From Macrocystis pyrifera (lineage: Eukaryota > Sar > Phaeophyceae > Laminariales > Laminariaceae), in contig JASSKH010000002.1 of NCBI GenBank assembly GCA_031763025.1, positions 1,976,929-2,040,928 of the forward strand: DNA of 64,000 bases, given 5' to 3'. Within the stretch, counting starts at the first letter, position 1. Each line of letters starts with the position of its first letter. Made by a program: the position numbers and the translations under genes. Under the pieces are notes generated by a model, which was given only the letters and a program-made list of their open reading frames with translations, made no database searches and was not told the origin of the DNA. Positions 48,199 through 60,600 of this stretch are shown here, in pieces.

Positions 48199-49307
48199 AT
48201 ATTGCTTGCACAACCACATGAAATGACTTACAACCGCCGTAAAGACAACATACACGTTATCGTCATCTACTTTGCTTGTACCTTGTACGATTCTACCTTC
48301 ACAGACAGTAATCCAACAAAACCATACATATGCACCGATTGCAACACGCTACAATGCGGTTCCTCAACGGCGTGTGCCTCTGAGCCCAAGGCTTGCGAGG
48401 ACGGAGGGTTGTGCTATCCTGACCCCGCTAGCAGGCGGATGCGTTCGTGTGCACAGGGCCACGGAAGCGTGGTTACTGAGAACGACTCATCAGATGAGTC
48501 ACTGTTGAAGATACAACATATATAATGCATGACGATACCGTAATGTAGATATAGAGGTAGGTGGTGCCTCTGTATGAAAGCGAATATACTTCGTGTTTCC
48601 CCAAATTGTCGAATTTTGGCAAGAATCATGGTCATATCTCGTGATCGGAAAAATCATTTTTAGTTCAAATTGCTGGTGACCACGTGTGAAAACCCCCTTG
48701 CGCGCCTGACAGATCTGACCTCATTCATCATCAAATAGACTTGATCGGAGGTTGGACGGATACACGCAGGATCGTCGTCCACTTTGCTGTTGACAGAAAA
48801 GGATTTGTTTACAGCAAAATGTAAAAGTCATGACATGCGCTTTAACCCGTACCACGGGCTGCTAATCCCGTTTTCTACCGTTGCACTATTTTTTGCGCTG
48901 CGTAATCCCAAACACGTTGCCTGCAATTTTCCTTCGCGTCTAGGGTGCTAAACCACCTACATTGTGTAGATGCTTTCGTTTTGCGACGCCTTGGCGTTTC
49001 CGCTATGACGATCTAAGCTTCTACCCGGGAGGCTAGTCAAAGGAGTAGCATCGGTGTCACGTTGTCCGAATTGACATTACGTCAATTTCTCATCGAATCG
49101 CTTTCCAGCTCATTGGCACATGCTATCCTTGCTATCTTTACATCCATCAACAGTGTCTCATCTGTAGTTGTAACGTACACGGAGTCCTCGCCCCGTCTTA
49201 GCACCCCAACAATCAACCACGTTACTTACGCAACAGGCGGTCTGAAACTATTCCCTCCCTGGTGGGGGAATAGCCTAGCCTTCAGATGGCCGTCTCCTGA
49301 TTAGCGC

Positions 49308-49496
49308 AATGATTAATGAAAAGGATGGTGTCGGAACACCGCTTAGCTCGGCGGGTCCCACCAGAGTCTGGGGACCATGCTACACCATTACCACCGAATA
49401 TACATTAAGGTATGACGTCCACGACATCGTCAACTCGGAAGAGGACGGCACGATCGAAGTCATCCTGCGCGAAATGGGAGATGTTATCTCTGTCGG
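49308..49496 (+). CDS. Candidate exon with consensus donor
   Basis: Plus-strand frame reading GTPLSSAGPTRVWGPCYTIT, LRYDVHDIVNSEEDGTIEVI and LREMGDVISV, ending at a textbook donor (GTCGG|gtaagt, 49,497). The 5' edge is unclear, with an ATG at 49,309 and possible acceptors around 49,295-49,325. The frame alternates polar and hydrophobic residues like a beta-rich domain. No family is recognised. Confidence 0.35.
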
Positions 49497-49674
49497 GTAA
49501 GTCAAATACCAACTGCAGCATGCAATAGCGTGGGGGTCGTTGATCGGCAACCTTTTGCGCGGCTAAAGAGTCGCGGTAAGGGCGACCCAATGTTTTGCGT
49601 GTGTCAACAGATGCGCACGATGAAGATGCAATAGGGTTCAAGGGAAATTATTTTTTTGGTGACAATTGACTCTG

Positions 49675-49859
49675 ATGCCTACCAACAAAGCGGCAGAAGG
49701 AGGTCCAATGTTTCAGTTAGTGTTTCAGTCTCTAGAAGCCTTATACCGAGTGTCTACCATATTGAGTTGCGGTCTTAAGATTTTGGTACTTTTCGTTTTT
49801 TTTGCGACATGGTTTCGTTTACCTGCGCCGGAAGCAGATCCAAAAAGTCCTCTCGAGGT
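49675..49859 (+). CDS. Candidate exon with one membrane segment
   Basis: A plus-strand frame from an ATG at 49,675 carries a hydrophobic stretch (ILSCGLKILVLFVFFATWF) and then PAPEADPKSPLE, ending at a consensus donor (CTCGAG|gtacgt, 49,860). It lies 180 bp downstream of the previous candidate exon on the same strand, but no acceptor joins the two in a matching phase, so whether they belong to one gene is open. Confidence 0.3.
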
Positions 49860-50140
49860 ACGTACCGATTGATACGCGCGCGAGTGCTCTAATTTTCGAA
49901 GTGGAAACAGGAATACCGCCCTCGTACCGTAGCCGGAGTCTCAGAGGGCTCAGGTTCCTTACACAATAACAACATGTCTTCCATACACGTGAATTGTCAC
50001 GCTCTTTGCCATTGAACGAAGAAGTTCCATATCCCTTAGTTCCTCAGGGAAACATTAAGTGAAAGAGATGGTTAGAGTAACATCTTCTCTAGACTCTGTG
50101 GTCGGTGGGTGCAGATTTCGCTTCTAGCTGCAAGCATTCG

Positions 50141-50569
50141 TCAACACCGGACCAGAAAGAAGCACGCCCATGTCGGAAGGAGGTTGGGAAGTTTCCACTG
50201 CATTAGCAATCCGCCCAAAAAAAACGTTTTAACGTCTGCGGCATGAGCGTCTGAAACGACGACGATGTCTAGTTCTTTATTGCCTCGGGCTATCCCAATA
50301 GGTGCAACATTAAATTTACAATCCCAGGTAGACGTGTTGGTCGTATTGTCCTGGGTTTTCATTAACAAAACGTCTCCAAAATTAGCATTGCTCAGGAAGG
50401 GGAGCGGTTGGGTGGGTTTTTGCTGTGGTTGGGGGGACAGGGAAGTGAGCGATGAGCGGCCGAGGTTAGGGTATTCTGTATATGAGCAGCTCGTTGGAGG
50501 ACCTCCTCCCGCCTGGACTTGCGTCCCCCAAATCGCAACTAGGTGCATTACACAAAACCCACATGGCAT
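50141..50569 (-). CDS. 142-codon open frame, unknown
   Basis: The minus-strand frame includes a Gln/Pro/Ser-rich segment followed by VLLMKTQDNTTNTSTWDCKF, IARGNKELDIVVVSDAHAAD and a hydrophobic end. It is more protein-like than the opposing 136-codon frame. No family is recognised. Confidence 0.25.
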   Translation of the reverse strand: MPCGFCVMHLVAIWGTQVQAGGGPPTSCSYTEYPNLGRSSLTSLSPQPQQKPTQPLPFLSNANFGDVLLMKTQDNTTNTSTWDCKFNVAPIGIARGNKELDIVVVSDAHAADVKTFFLGGLLMQWKLPNLLPTWACFFLVRC

Positions 50570-50859
50570 TCAGCATGAAATCAGGGTACTAATATATTTT
50601 AGTGGGGGTATCCTATTTGCCTTGCGGGATCCCAAACAGGCTCAGGGGATATCTCCTCTCGCCTTACGTTTTTAACAGTTTGCCAACATGGTTTATCAAA
50701 ATGACATCCAACATCGCATTTCCTTGATTTTCCATATCACTCGACTGGCGTTGGGAGATCCCCCAGTCCTTATTATATCTTCGACACAAGAAATTGAATA
50801 GAAATAGCAATATTACATACTATTCGTACATGTTCAGGACACATACCATACGTACACGG

Positions 50860-51134
50860 TGGGATTTCCCTAAGGTCGCTGGAGATCCCCTAAATCCGTT
50901 GGGGATCCCCTCAGCTTGTTGGGGATCGATCCCCTGAAGCAAGAGTGGATCTTCTCAGTCGTGAGAGGGTGCCCTAAGGCGAGAGGGGATTCCCTAGGGC
51001 GAGAGGGGGTCCTCTATGGCGAGAAGCGATCCGCTTGAGTGAGCGGAGATCGGCTTAGGTGAGAGGGGATCTTCTAAAGCAAATGGGGACCCCTCAAGAT
51101 AAAAATGATCTCCTCACTAAGGGGATCCCCTAAC
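50860..51134. repeat. Degenerate palindromic minisatellite (GGGGATCCCC)
   Basis: About eleven diverged units of 22-26 bp, each built around a near-palindrome like gaggggatcccctaagg. Examples begin near 50,880, 50,900, 50,960, 50,985, 51,005, 51,060 and 51,117. Confidence 0.75.
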
Positions 51135-51189
51135 TTGCAACACCTGGGTTGTGAGGGTTGGTGAGGGTTCTGCGCAGAGTTCTACCCTA

Positions 51190-51560
51190 TTTGATCTTGT
51201 CGTGGGCATGCGGGTGGCATTGCCATGGTACCGCCAATGACATACCATGGAATCACCACCGCATCCCACGGCGTGGCATAGGATTCCATGGTACGCCGTG
51301 GGGGGTGCCGTGGCATGCCATGGGTGGTACCACGTCAACCCTTGTGATTACCGCCACGGCACTCCATGGTACCCCCACGGCATATCATCATGGCAACCCC
51401 ACGGCACCCCAATGTCCACGGCACCTAGGTTAAGGTGAGGGTTAGGGTTAGGGTTAGGGTTCTATGGTATGCCATGGAGGTCCGTGGAAGGTTCCGTGAC
51501 ATGCCGTGGAAGATGCCGTGGAAGGTGTTGCCGCAGGTGGTGCCACGGCATACGAAAAAT
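51190..51560. repeat. CCATGG/GCCGTGG palindromic repeat block
   Basis: Dense short palindromes (ccatggtacc, gtgccgtggcatgccatgg, ggtaccacg and variants) alternate in both orientations on both sides of a short telomere-like array. The region could fold into many hairpins. No coding sequence is seen. Confidence 0.7.
51439..51461 (+). repeat. Interstitial telomere-like (TTAGGG)n
   Basis: Nearly four perfect copies of TTAGGG (gggttagggttagggttagg and one more partial unit), preceded by the degenerate ttaaggtgaggg. TTAGGG is the telomere repeat of many eukaryotes, including stramenopiles and animals. Confidence 0.85.
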
Positions 51561-53549
51561 GTCGCGAAAAATGACAATAATGTACATTACGCCCGCTTCC
51601 CACATGGGGAAGACGATAGTTCAGCCTCCGCGTGCATACGGTTAATAATGGCAAAGGTGGGCCTCTATATAAACGTACCTCGACTTCATGTTGGAAGATA
51701 CAATAGTGACAGTAGGAATTCACCCGTTCCATTTGTCATGCCATAATGGGAAAAACCCATGCAGGGTGTTGGAAAAGGTGGAGTAACGGCCGCCGCAAAC
51801 GCAGTGACATATGATCCATGCACGAACGTTGGCACAATACAGTTACGGCTACTGCGTTAACGTCCTGAATACAACGAAGCGCATGGCAAGACGACATTAG
51901 TGGTAATCACCAGCGCTAAGCGAACACTGTTCGGCGAAAAAAAAAAACACCAACCCTACACTCAACTAGTCCACAGCCTGTCAGGGGCCAACAGGTGAAA
52001 TCAGCTATGTTTAGCAAGACGGCGAGTATTTCGCGGAATGCCGTCTAAACAATATATGAGACCAACTAGATCCCCTGCGGATCAACTGAACGATTCGTAC
52101 GAGTATTGGGTATTTATTTAGGCCAGGGATCTGTTCCATCGTAACAAAATGTATTGGAAAGTTGCATCACGTCTCAGGTGCAGTTTTGTTCCTGTGCCTT
52201 CTTGATTCTGTGTTGAAATCGAAGGATCAGATCAGCTGTGGCATATTCGAAGGGCTGTCCAAATCTGTGGACTAAACGGAATTACAACTTATCCGCTTTC
52301 ATCAGATTGAACTTTGCAATGGTTATTTCCAAACATAGATGACATCCGAAATCGTCGAAGTATTCAATCTCCAGCAACACGTGTGCGCGCATAAACGAGT
52401 ATTTTGGAAGAGTTATCGACGCTACGGTCAGCTAATCCTTCGTACCAGGAACATACCGCTCCTTTCCACTTCAAGAACACTGGCAAAATCGATTCGCACG
52501 GATTGTACAAAACGCCTCGTTTTGGCAAACATTAGAGGACGTGTCTGTGTCGAGGTACATATAAGTTCGAGGGTATACACACGAACACTGTTGGAGTCAT
52601 TCTTGCGGGAGCGACCAAGTACAGGCAAGCTAACTCGCGCCGGGCGCGAGTTAGACGCGGCCTCATGCTCGCGATGTGAAAATATTCAGGGTAGTCGCCA
52701 GGCAAGAGCGGTCCTCGGTTTCTTGCTTGCGCCGTTAGACGATCCAGGTTATTCCCTGAGATAAGCCCGGCATTATATGTACATTTTCACAGGTTCTGTC
52801 CAGGAGTGCGATGTTGTTTCAGCACTTTCTCGGACGTGTACGTGGGTAAGAAGGGATCGAGACTGACACATCTTTTCTCCGCACATTGATGAAGCCTGCA
52901 CGATCCGCACACTCGACCACCATTTACCGTGAACGAAATGAGCGCCACCAACAACTTCACTTCTGAGACAAGAAGGGAAAGAAAACAGGAGCGTCCGTAC
53001 CGCAGGGATTGTTCCGGCTTTTTATTTTGTGTGCTCACCAAAGACATTCGCTTCGACATGGCGAATAAATATGGTTTATCGCATACGAATGTGAAAGGTC
53101 GGACGGAATATATAAGGTAACAAGGTAGATGCCGAAAAAGGGATGCTTTCTTCGTCCGGTAGACGTCTATTGGGGCCATCATACTGCTGCTCTACACAGT
53201 AACCCGTGGCCCTAACACTATCACGAGCAGGCCGAGGTTACCCAGAACATACGATCTTCAAAATAGCACGTAACCACTTGTTCACACACACGCCCACCAC
53301 AAACATCGAATATCTGATAAAAATCTGGGTCCGAAGGGTAAACAGGCGCATGGGAAGTGGAAAGGTATACCTACTATCTGAGGACTGGCCGCAGTTCAAC
53401 ATCATGACTAACACATACATAGAATGAACAACCCCCTCAATGTTTAACTGCCACACAACTCGACAACAATCGGTGAGCAGTACTGCTGCCGTCGCTGGCT
53501 GAAATCAATTTACATCAGAAACCTAATCCTTGATAACGGCTCGATTTCG
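51561..53549. other. Non-coding region
   Basis: No supported gene or repeat. The longest frames (52,339-52,764 + and 52,787-53,182 -) lack motifs. It includes whatever 3' untranslated region the FACT gene has. Confidence 0.35.
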
Positions 53550-53998
53550 TTAAGCTGCTCGTTTTTTCTTTCTTCCTTCTTCGTCGCTCTCCGTGTCGTC
53601 TCCACCCTCTTCGCCACCACCCTTGACATAGTGTCCCCCGTCTTCGGCGACACCACTGCCTTCCGCCTCTTGAGAAACCTTCGTTGCTGCCGTCTGCTTC
53701 ATCTGCTGGTGCACTTCCCCATCCACACCTTCGTCGTTTAACCGCTTTCTCTTGTGTAGTACTTTGGGGCTACCGTTTCCGGCACCGTCTTTACCTCCCG
53801 CACCGCGCGCATAGTTCTTTTTTTTCCTGCTCCTCGTCCCCCTTTTCATCGCCACCCCCCACCCTCGTCCTGTTCCCCTTCTTCCTCAGAGTCGCTGCCG
53901 TCATCGTTGTCGCTGCTACCGCTAGCGCTACTGACGCTGCTGCCGCTGTCGTCGTCGCTGTCGGTGTCCCCCGCGACAGGTGCGAAGTCTTCGTCGGA
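53550..53998 (-). CDS. SSRP1: SSRP1 last exon: acidic tail and basic C-terminus
   Basis: Acceptor cgattctccccatag, then SDEDFAPVAGDTDSDDD and a long Ser/Asp/Glu stretch to a TGA at 53,846-53,848. A second frame, entered at a six-G run (plus-strand C run 53,855-53,860), carries GSPKVLHKRKRLNDEG ... TESDEEGRKKKRAA to a TAA at 53,550-53,552. Both composition biases look real. Either the run length is wrong in this sequence, a short unusual intron is present, or the protein ends at the TGA. Confidence 0.7.
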
Positions 53999-56900
53999 CT
54001 ATGGGGAGAATCGTGTCCAGCACAAGGTTGTTTTGGAAGGGAGAAGGGAGAAGCGTTGGCAGGTGCGGGGTTAAGATCAAATCATGTTTACGGCAGTGCT
54101 AAGGTTTATTGTCCATACTCATTATATTTCCTTTTACAGCCACCAATGGTTGTGTTACTAAGCCTGCGGCTCTTGCTACAACTGTAAATGTCACAACTAC
54201 TGCTGCTCGTGCTGCGACGATGGAGATTGTCATTTGTTATTGTGCTACGCCACTACCCCCGCGATAACCACTACCACCATAACCGAGGTAGCCTACCACC
54301 ACCAATATCTCCGGCACGATCAACATCACCTGCAAACCTACAAGCGATACTTCGAAAACCCCCACTATAGACACCACAGACCTCACTGCTGTAATACCTT
54401 GGCGTCGCCATCGTCCTCTTCATCGCTATCCTCGGCTGAGGCAAGACCATTTGGTGCGCCACGCCTACAGCTGCAAACACTTACCACCAACAATATCTCC
54501 GATACGACCAGCATCACCCCACGCCGACAAGCCATAGTTCGAAACCATTACCCTAGACACCACAAGCCCCACTCTAGTCATACCTCGGCATCGCCATCGT
54601 CCTCTTCATCGTCGTCCTCGGCTGGATTAACACTGTTTAACGTCCCTTTAGACGATGCCGCCTGCTCCGCCGTCTCCCCGGCGCTAGCTTTTTTGGCAAC
54701 GCTAGCCTCCCCCTCGGTGGGTGACGACTTGCTGCCGCTCGACGCAACTGTTAGCTCTGCTGATGTTACGGTAGGCTCGACGGTTTCAGATCGAACGGGA
54801 GCGGGAGCAGGCGCGACGGCAGCGACAGTCGCAGCCTTGGCGGCTCTCTTAGCCTCGCGAAGCCGTGGCGTAACCAGCGCGTCTTGAATATAGTTCTGTT
54901 GGAGGAAGATAGAAACAAGGCGCAAATCAAAGGTTTCAACACAAAATTCCAATTGTTTTCCGGGCATACCTATATACGTATTTCTTTGTACAGGACGTTC
55001 GTGGTTTGTACACCACTGAGCATCCGACAGGTGAGAGAGCGGCAAGCGTTTCCGTGGGCTATTGCTGCGAGTATCTGATATGTACGGCGCTAGGGCTGTA
55101 TGCAATGTGGGTTTGAATGCAAACGATTTGTGTCTGTTGATGATAAAAGAAAAAAACAGTCCCAGGGCTTCGACATTCAAACCCAAGGTCTTGTCTGCCT
55201 GTGCGCGTCGACAGTGGTGCACAGTACAGTGCTATTCGTTAACGCGCGACCTTTAAAGTAGTTTTGACCAGTTTGGTTCCACTTGATTTCTCCAGGTCTA
55301 CCAGTACTACTCTACCCCTATTCCGCTATATTTCATGAAGAGGGTGAAAATACCACTGCTGTACCACTGGCAAGAGAATAATCTAGACCCAGCGGGATTA
55401 TTTGTTCTACAAAGAGTTCGTTCTGTGCCAACTTTGTTCTGTGCCAACATGAGCACATCGACTGCTAGATTGATTGTTTTCCTGTCAATAGTTGCGTGGC
55501 TTCATTGGTGATATATTTCTATCGTAAGTACCTCGTATGATGTATTGACCTTACACTACATGCTATCTGCATCGTTGCTGCGAGCGACAGCAGTGCAACA
55601 TACCAACAGGTAGCTGCGGAAGAATCTTGTCTCCAACATTATTCGGAAATCATCAGTCTATCGCACTGCCCCGGTACCTACAGCATTGTCCATGGTGTGA
55701 TACCTGCAAGCTGGGAAGGTCTTCCCTGTCGATGTTGGAGAACTCTCGGGTGCTTTCTTTCTCGTCTTCACCGACCTCCATGCCAACAACCAAGTCTACG
55801 TAGCGGGTAGTCGCAGAGCCGCCTCGTCCGCACACAACCTGGGACGCCGCCCCCCACACCCACGCCCCAAACCAATGCGGCAGGGGTGTCGGGGAAACAG
55901 TTAAAAACATCCACAACTAAACTTACAGCGACAAAAAAAAGACAGCAGTAACTTAAAAAAAGAACCACGAATAAGAAAAGTCACTCGGTGTGCTGATACT
56001 GGCGACAAATACAATATGAAGTGTCTAGACATATATGCGTGGTCGAATTCACTCACTCGCTTCTCAGTTGAATCGCGGGTATTGCTCGGTACACGTTATG
56101 GCGTGTATAGCGTGCTACCAGTCACAGCCTGAAATTTACCAGCGATATTGGTGCAAGAAATACGCCACTACGATTGCCGTCCATGCATACACACGGCGTG
56201 ATGGCCGGGGGGGGGGTGGGCGAAATAGCCGAGAAGCACCGAGAAAAAGGAAATTATCCATATCTAAAAGTATATACACTATGTCGGCCGTGTTATCCAC
56301 CACCGCAGCACAAAAAAAAAGGGAAAAAAAAAAAAAAAAAAACGATCGCGTTCAACGCTCGTACAGCACAAAACAAACCACCTCTTCACTCCTACACAGG
56401 ACTGATATGTGCTTTACACCCCACACCGTCCCACCATCGCACCGAGTAGAAACGCCACTTCTTTCTCTCCTATAAGGTAGCAGTATAATGTGTTACAAAC
56501 GTGGTGTACAGCGTAGAACCTTATCTGCCTCGTAAAACGTAGAGCCCCCTCCTCCCCGAAACTACGGCTACTGGTACTACCTTTCTACTATTATTCCAGG
56601 TGCCCTTATTATCGCTGCTACGAACCACTGCTCTACTTTACGATTTTACTCCGGCTGCTTCAGCCTCTACTACAACTATCGACGCTGCTACTCTCAATAG
56701 AGTGCCAACAATATTAGTGTACTAATGACCCCATTATACCCCAACAAGTATTAAAGACATAAAAATAAGTCGGAAACAGAAGACCAGCTAATCGTTTTAC
56801 TGGTGAACATAGACACATAGATAGATTACTGCCTTGTCCCATTCTCGAGAGAAAAAAGAGTAGCCGCCAGAAACTCTGATAACCGCCATTTTCGGTGTCA

Positions 56901-57647
56901 CGCAATTGTTGGAAGCGCGCTCCATAAAAAATATCTAGCACAGTGGTAGAATTAAAGTCGATGCGTGTTATCTCTTCTTATACTTAAGACCAGGGCGATC
57001 AGTTTCGCCGGCTGCTTGATTGGGAGTAGTAACGATTGGTGCGTATAACGGCAATGCAAACTTCGTTACGATGCGGGTGCACCCAATCCAACCTGGCCTA
57101 CTGTACGCCAACATTTCTCCTGGACGGCGGACAAGACCTACAGTAGCCTTCATCTCGGCAACAAATATCTTGGATACGAAAGACCAAACATAGACAGGCA
57201 TTATTGTCGACACTGGACACACAAAAAACATGCTCGTGTTGTTCTTAAGAGCAAACGGATGACAAAATTAGCGTTCATGCAGTCGATAACGTCACGCTGA
57301 AGACAGCCTTTTCACCCTCTACAATACATGAAAGAAAGTCTATGGATGAGGACGAGGAATACCTGTTCGATGTCGCCCTTAGGCAGAAAGAGCGCAGGTT
57401 TCATGAAGAACAGACCTTGTCTTAGAGGGAAGAGTGAACCCTCGTTTACCCCGTAGTAGCACTTAACGAAGCTGGCATATTAGATTGGGAAAGGCAGAGA
57501 GAAGCCGGAAAAATGTATGGTGTTGGTTAATACGAAAGTAATGATGCTTGTCTGGCGGCCGTTCGGGTGTAGTTCTTAAGCCCACCACTACCACTTATAC
57601 TCTAACCAACATTACCACGCCTCCGACTCCCATCTAAGCTAAATAAA

Positions 57648-57683
<36 letters not shown>

Positions 57684-60600
57684 GCTTTTACTAATACCAC
57701 TGCTGCTGCTGCTGCTGCTGCTGCTCCTCCTCCTCCTACCATTACTAATAGTACTCCCGCTGCTACTACCACACCGATCGCTGCGCCATCTAGAAGCCCA
57801 AGCGCTTTGAGTACAAACACGCTGCTACTTACCTGGTACTTACTCTGTGCAACTGGTACTTGATGCGAAGTACCGTCGCTGTCTCGTTAAATATCAGTGC
57901 TGCAACTGCCATCGTGAAAAACCTATACAACCAATACTACAAAAATACCGCTCCTGCTGCAAAATGTCGTTACTCAAAACTACCAACACGACAGTCATCA
58001 CCTTCTTGCTTGAAACTAAACTAATGTTGATACGTCCATTATACTACAGCTACGACCACTGCCACCACTACAGTAGTGGCCTCTCTATTGTACCGGTTGC
58101 AGGCTATCATTTTGCACGGGTGGGAGCTGTCAGTGTGGTGGTGGATGGAGTAATGCCGTTTGCCGCTATACTGGCGGTTGGCTTGCGTGTACCGGCACTA
58201 TCGAGGGACCACGACAGTACTGCCATTACTGCTGCTTTAGCTACGAGTACAGCGACAACGACCATAACAACTATTACGGGGGTCCATAGTTAACAGGACC
58301 AAATATTGTTGGTAAAAAAAGGTAAATATATAGGTTTTTATGTATGCCATAGGTTCTGTTAACTATAGGCCCTCGTAATAGTTGGAAAAAAAAACACTAC
58401 CCTGCTACCAAAATAATCGTCCACTACCACTACTAAGAGTACAACTTCTACCGCTTCAATTGCTGCAGATTACTACAACAACTACGTAAATACTCCCACG
58501 ATAATCATGCTGTGTCGCCTTCAGTCATGGCGAAACGGGTCCGAACGTTTCGGCGTCGTATACCTTAGCAACATGGACAAATTTGTTCGTGGTGCAAATG
58601 CTGCACCCATCTCCGCCATCGCTGCTTCGAGTGACAGTACCACCGCCACTCACCTCTTGCCCCCCCTGCTGACGAACAAGCCTTTGTCCGGCACAGACTG
58701 CTTCACTCCGCACAGCAGCTTCATGAGACCGGCAATCACGGTACCCTGCGAGCCTGAAACCTACGGAAAACAACCACGACGTTTCGGTGATCACTACGTA
58801 GATGAAACCAATCACCTCTCGAATGTTTATTGCTTGAAGCCATGCCCCGAAAGAGGCGAATATAGTGGACCCCACTTTTAGAGGACCGAGCTAAATAACG
58901 CAGGACCTGCGCAGTATTTGGTATCCCGTTTGGGTAATTTTTTCTAAAAAAAGCTTAGGCTCAGGCGGTGGGATTGTTCCTCAGGCAAGTCGAAGTCAAT
59001 TGACTGACGTCGTTCAATTGGCGCGAGGTACAGAGTTCTACACGTGAGCAACCCGGGAAAAACTTCGTAAAAGGGCTACTTCGTACTTGCAGTCGATATG
59101 TAACTCCACTTTTCACAAAAACGAGTACATCGTCATGTATGGTACAACCATAGGGGGGAAGAATCGCCGTGGTATAGTACCTGCTCCTGACATTTCCCCG
59201 AAGGCTACCTCAAAACATTTGAAGCGTTCATTGTTTTCAGTGTCGCGATGAAATTCCACTCTTTCTTCGCAGACTGTCGACGGTGGTGTTCTACGAGTTC
59301 CAACAAATGTCAGTGAACTAAAAACGCCAACTGGTTATAAAAAGTGGAAGAATAAACGAAGAACATCGGGTGTCTTCCAGCAAAAAAAAAATCAAAGTCA
59401 GGAAGGGAGAGAGCAAGCCAGGGTTGTAAATACAAAAAACGTCTTCCAAATTCCACCTTGTGCGAAACCCCGTCCAGTACAATGGACACCTCGGTGTGAC
59501 TGGCTTTTGGGTCGGGCTGTAGCAGTAGCAAGGCCGCCTGGTACGACATGACACAAAACGAAATAAACGAACGAGCAGACAAAAATAAATTAAAAGAAAA
59601 AAAAAGAAACCGAACGAAGCGAAGCGAAACCAAGTGATGCCACACGAAAGGCGTGGTAATATTGATGAGGCATAACGTTTCAGCCATCTTTACTGTTTTT
59701 GTCCGGCTGACGAGGATGTTCAACTGAAGAACTATGTAACATTACTGGAAAACCATTCACGTGAGTTCTACGAAGCATAGGACATGGGACTATCCATCGG
59801 GCTGCACGCTCACTTTTAATCACCGTTCGCGTTCGAGTGGGGGTACGGAGCTCTCCCAGCGACGAGTTGAGGAACACAAAACACGTACGGACCCATCGTA
59901 GACGCATTGAAACGCACTACTTGTGACAGCGTGAACAAAAGCAGAAACGAATCCGGCATGAAAGGATACCAGAACACGAACAAAACAAAAGAAAGAACAG
60001 TTAAAAAGCTGGCACACAGTACGTTTCCAAGGCATCACGCCTTTCAACAATAAGTTACGTATTTTATTTATTTCGTCCCTGACTCTACACGAGCATGGTG
60101 TACGAGTACGTAGTCACAGGTGCATATATCGAGTTTTGGAAAACAATTTCGAAACGTACAGATCACGACCGGACTCGACCTTCTCGAAAAAGAATGAACC
60201 GGTGTCGCACCTCTGTCTTGCGGAGGGGCACTGGTTTTTGAAGAGGAAGCGCAAGAAGGTCGCTCCCTGCCGGGTCGCTCTTATCCAAAGATTTCCCCCA
60301 GTTGAAGCCCTCCGGTCGAGGCAACCTAATATCGTAAAGCACGACCATCGTGCGCGTACTCGGGTAAGAGCTTACCTTGAATTTGTGCATTACTGTGAGT
60401 TGCAGGAATCTTATCCAGCACAACGCAGCAAAATTTTCTTATTCGATTGAGTTGCAATAGGTTGGGCCCGAGCTGGGTACGCAACATAACGCGCAACGAG
60501 CTTCAGCTATGTTCAGCGGAGTTGACTAAAGTTGACACTCTGTAAGGCATTCCTCATGTCAACGATAAAATATAAACTGATGTTCTGGCCCCTCGTAGCC

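Larger units (their letters stand above)
46795..49300. other. Non-coding region with two small tandem repeats
   Basis: No supported gene. It contains the repeats at 47,081 and 48,142 listed separately. A direct cluster gtacgtacgta lies at about 47,606-47,617. Confidence 0.35.
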
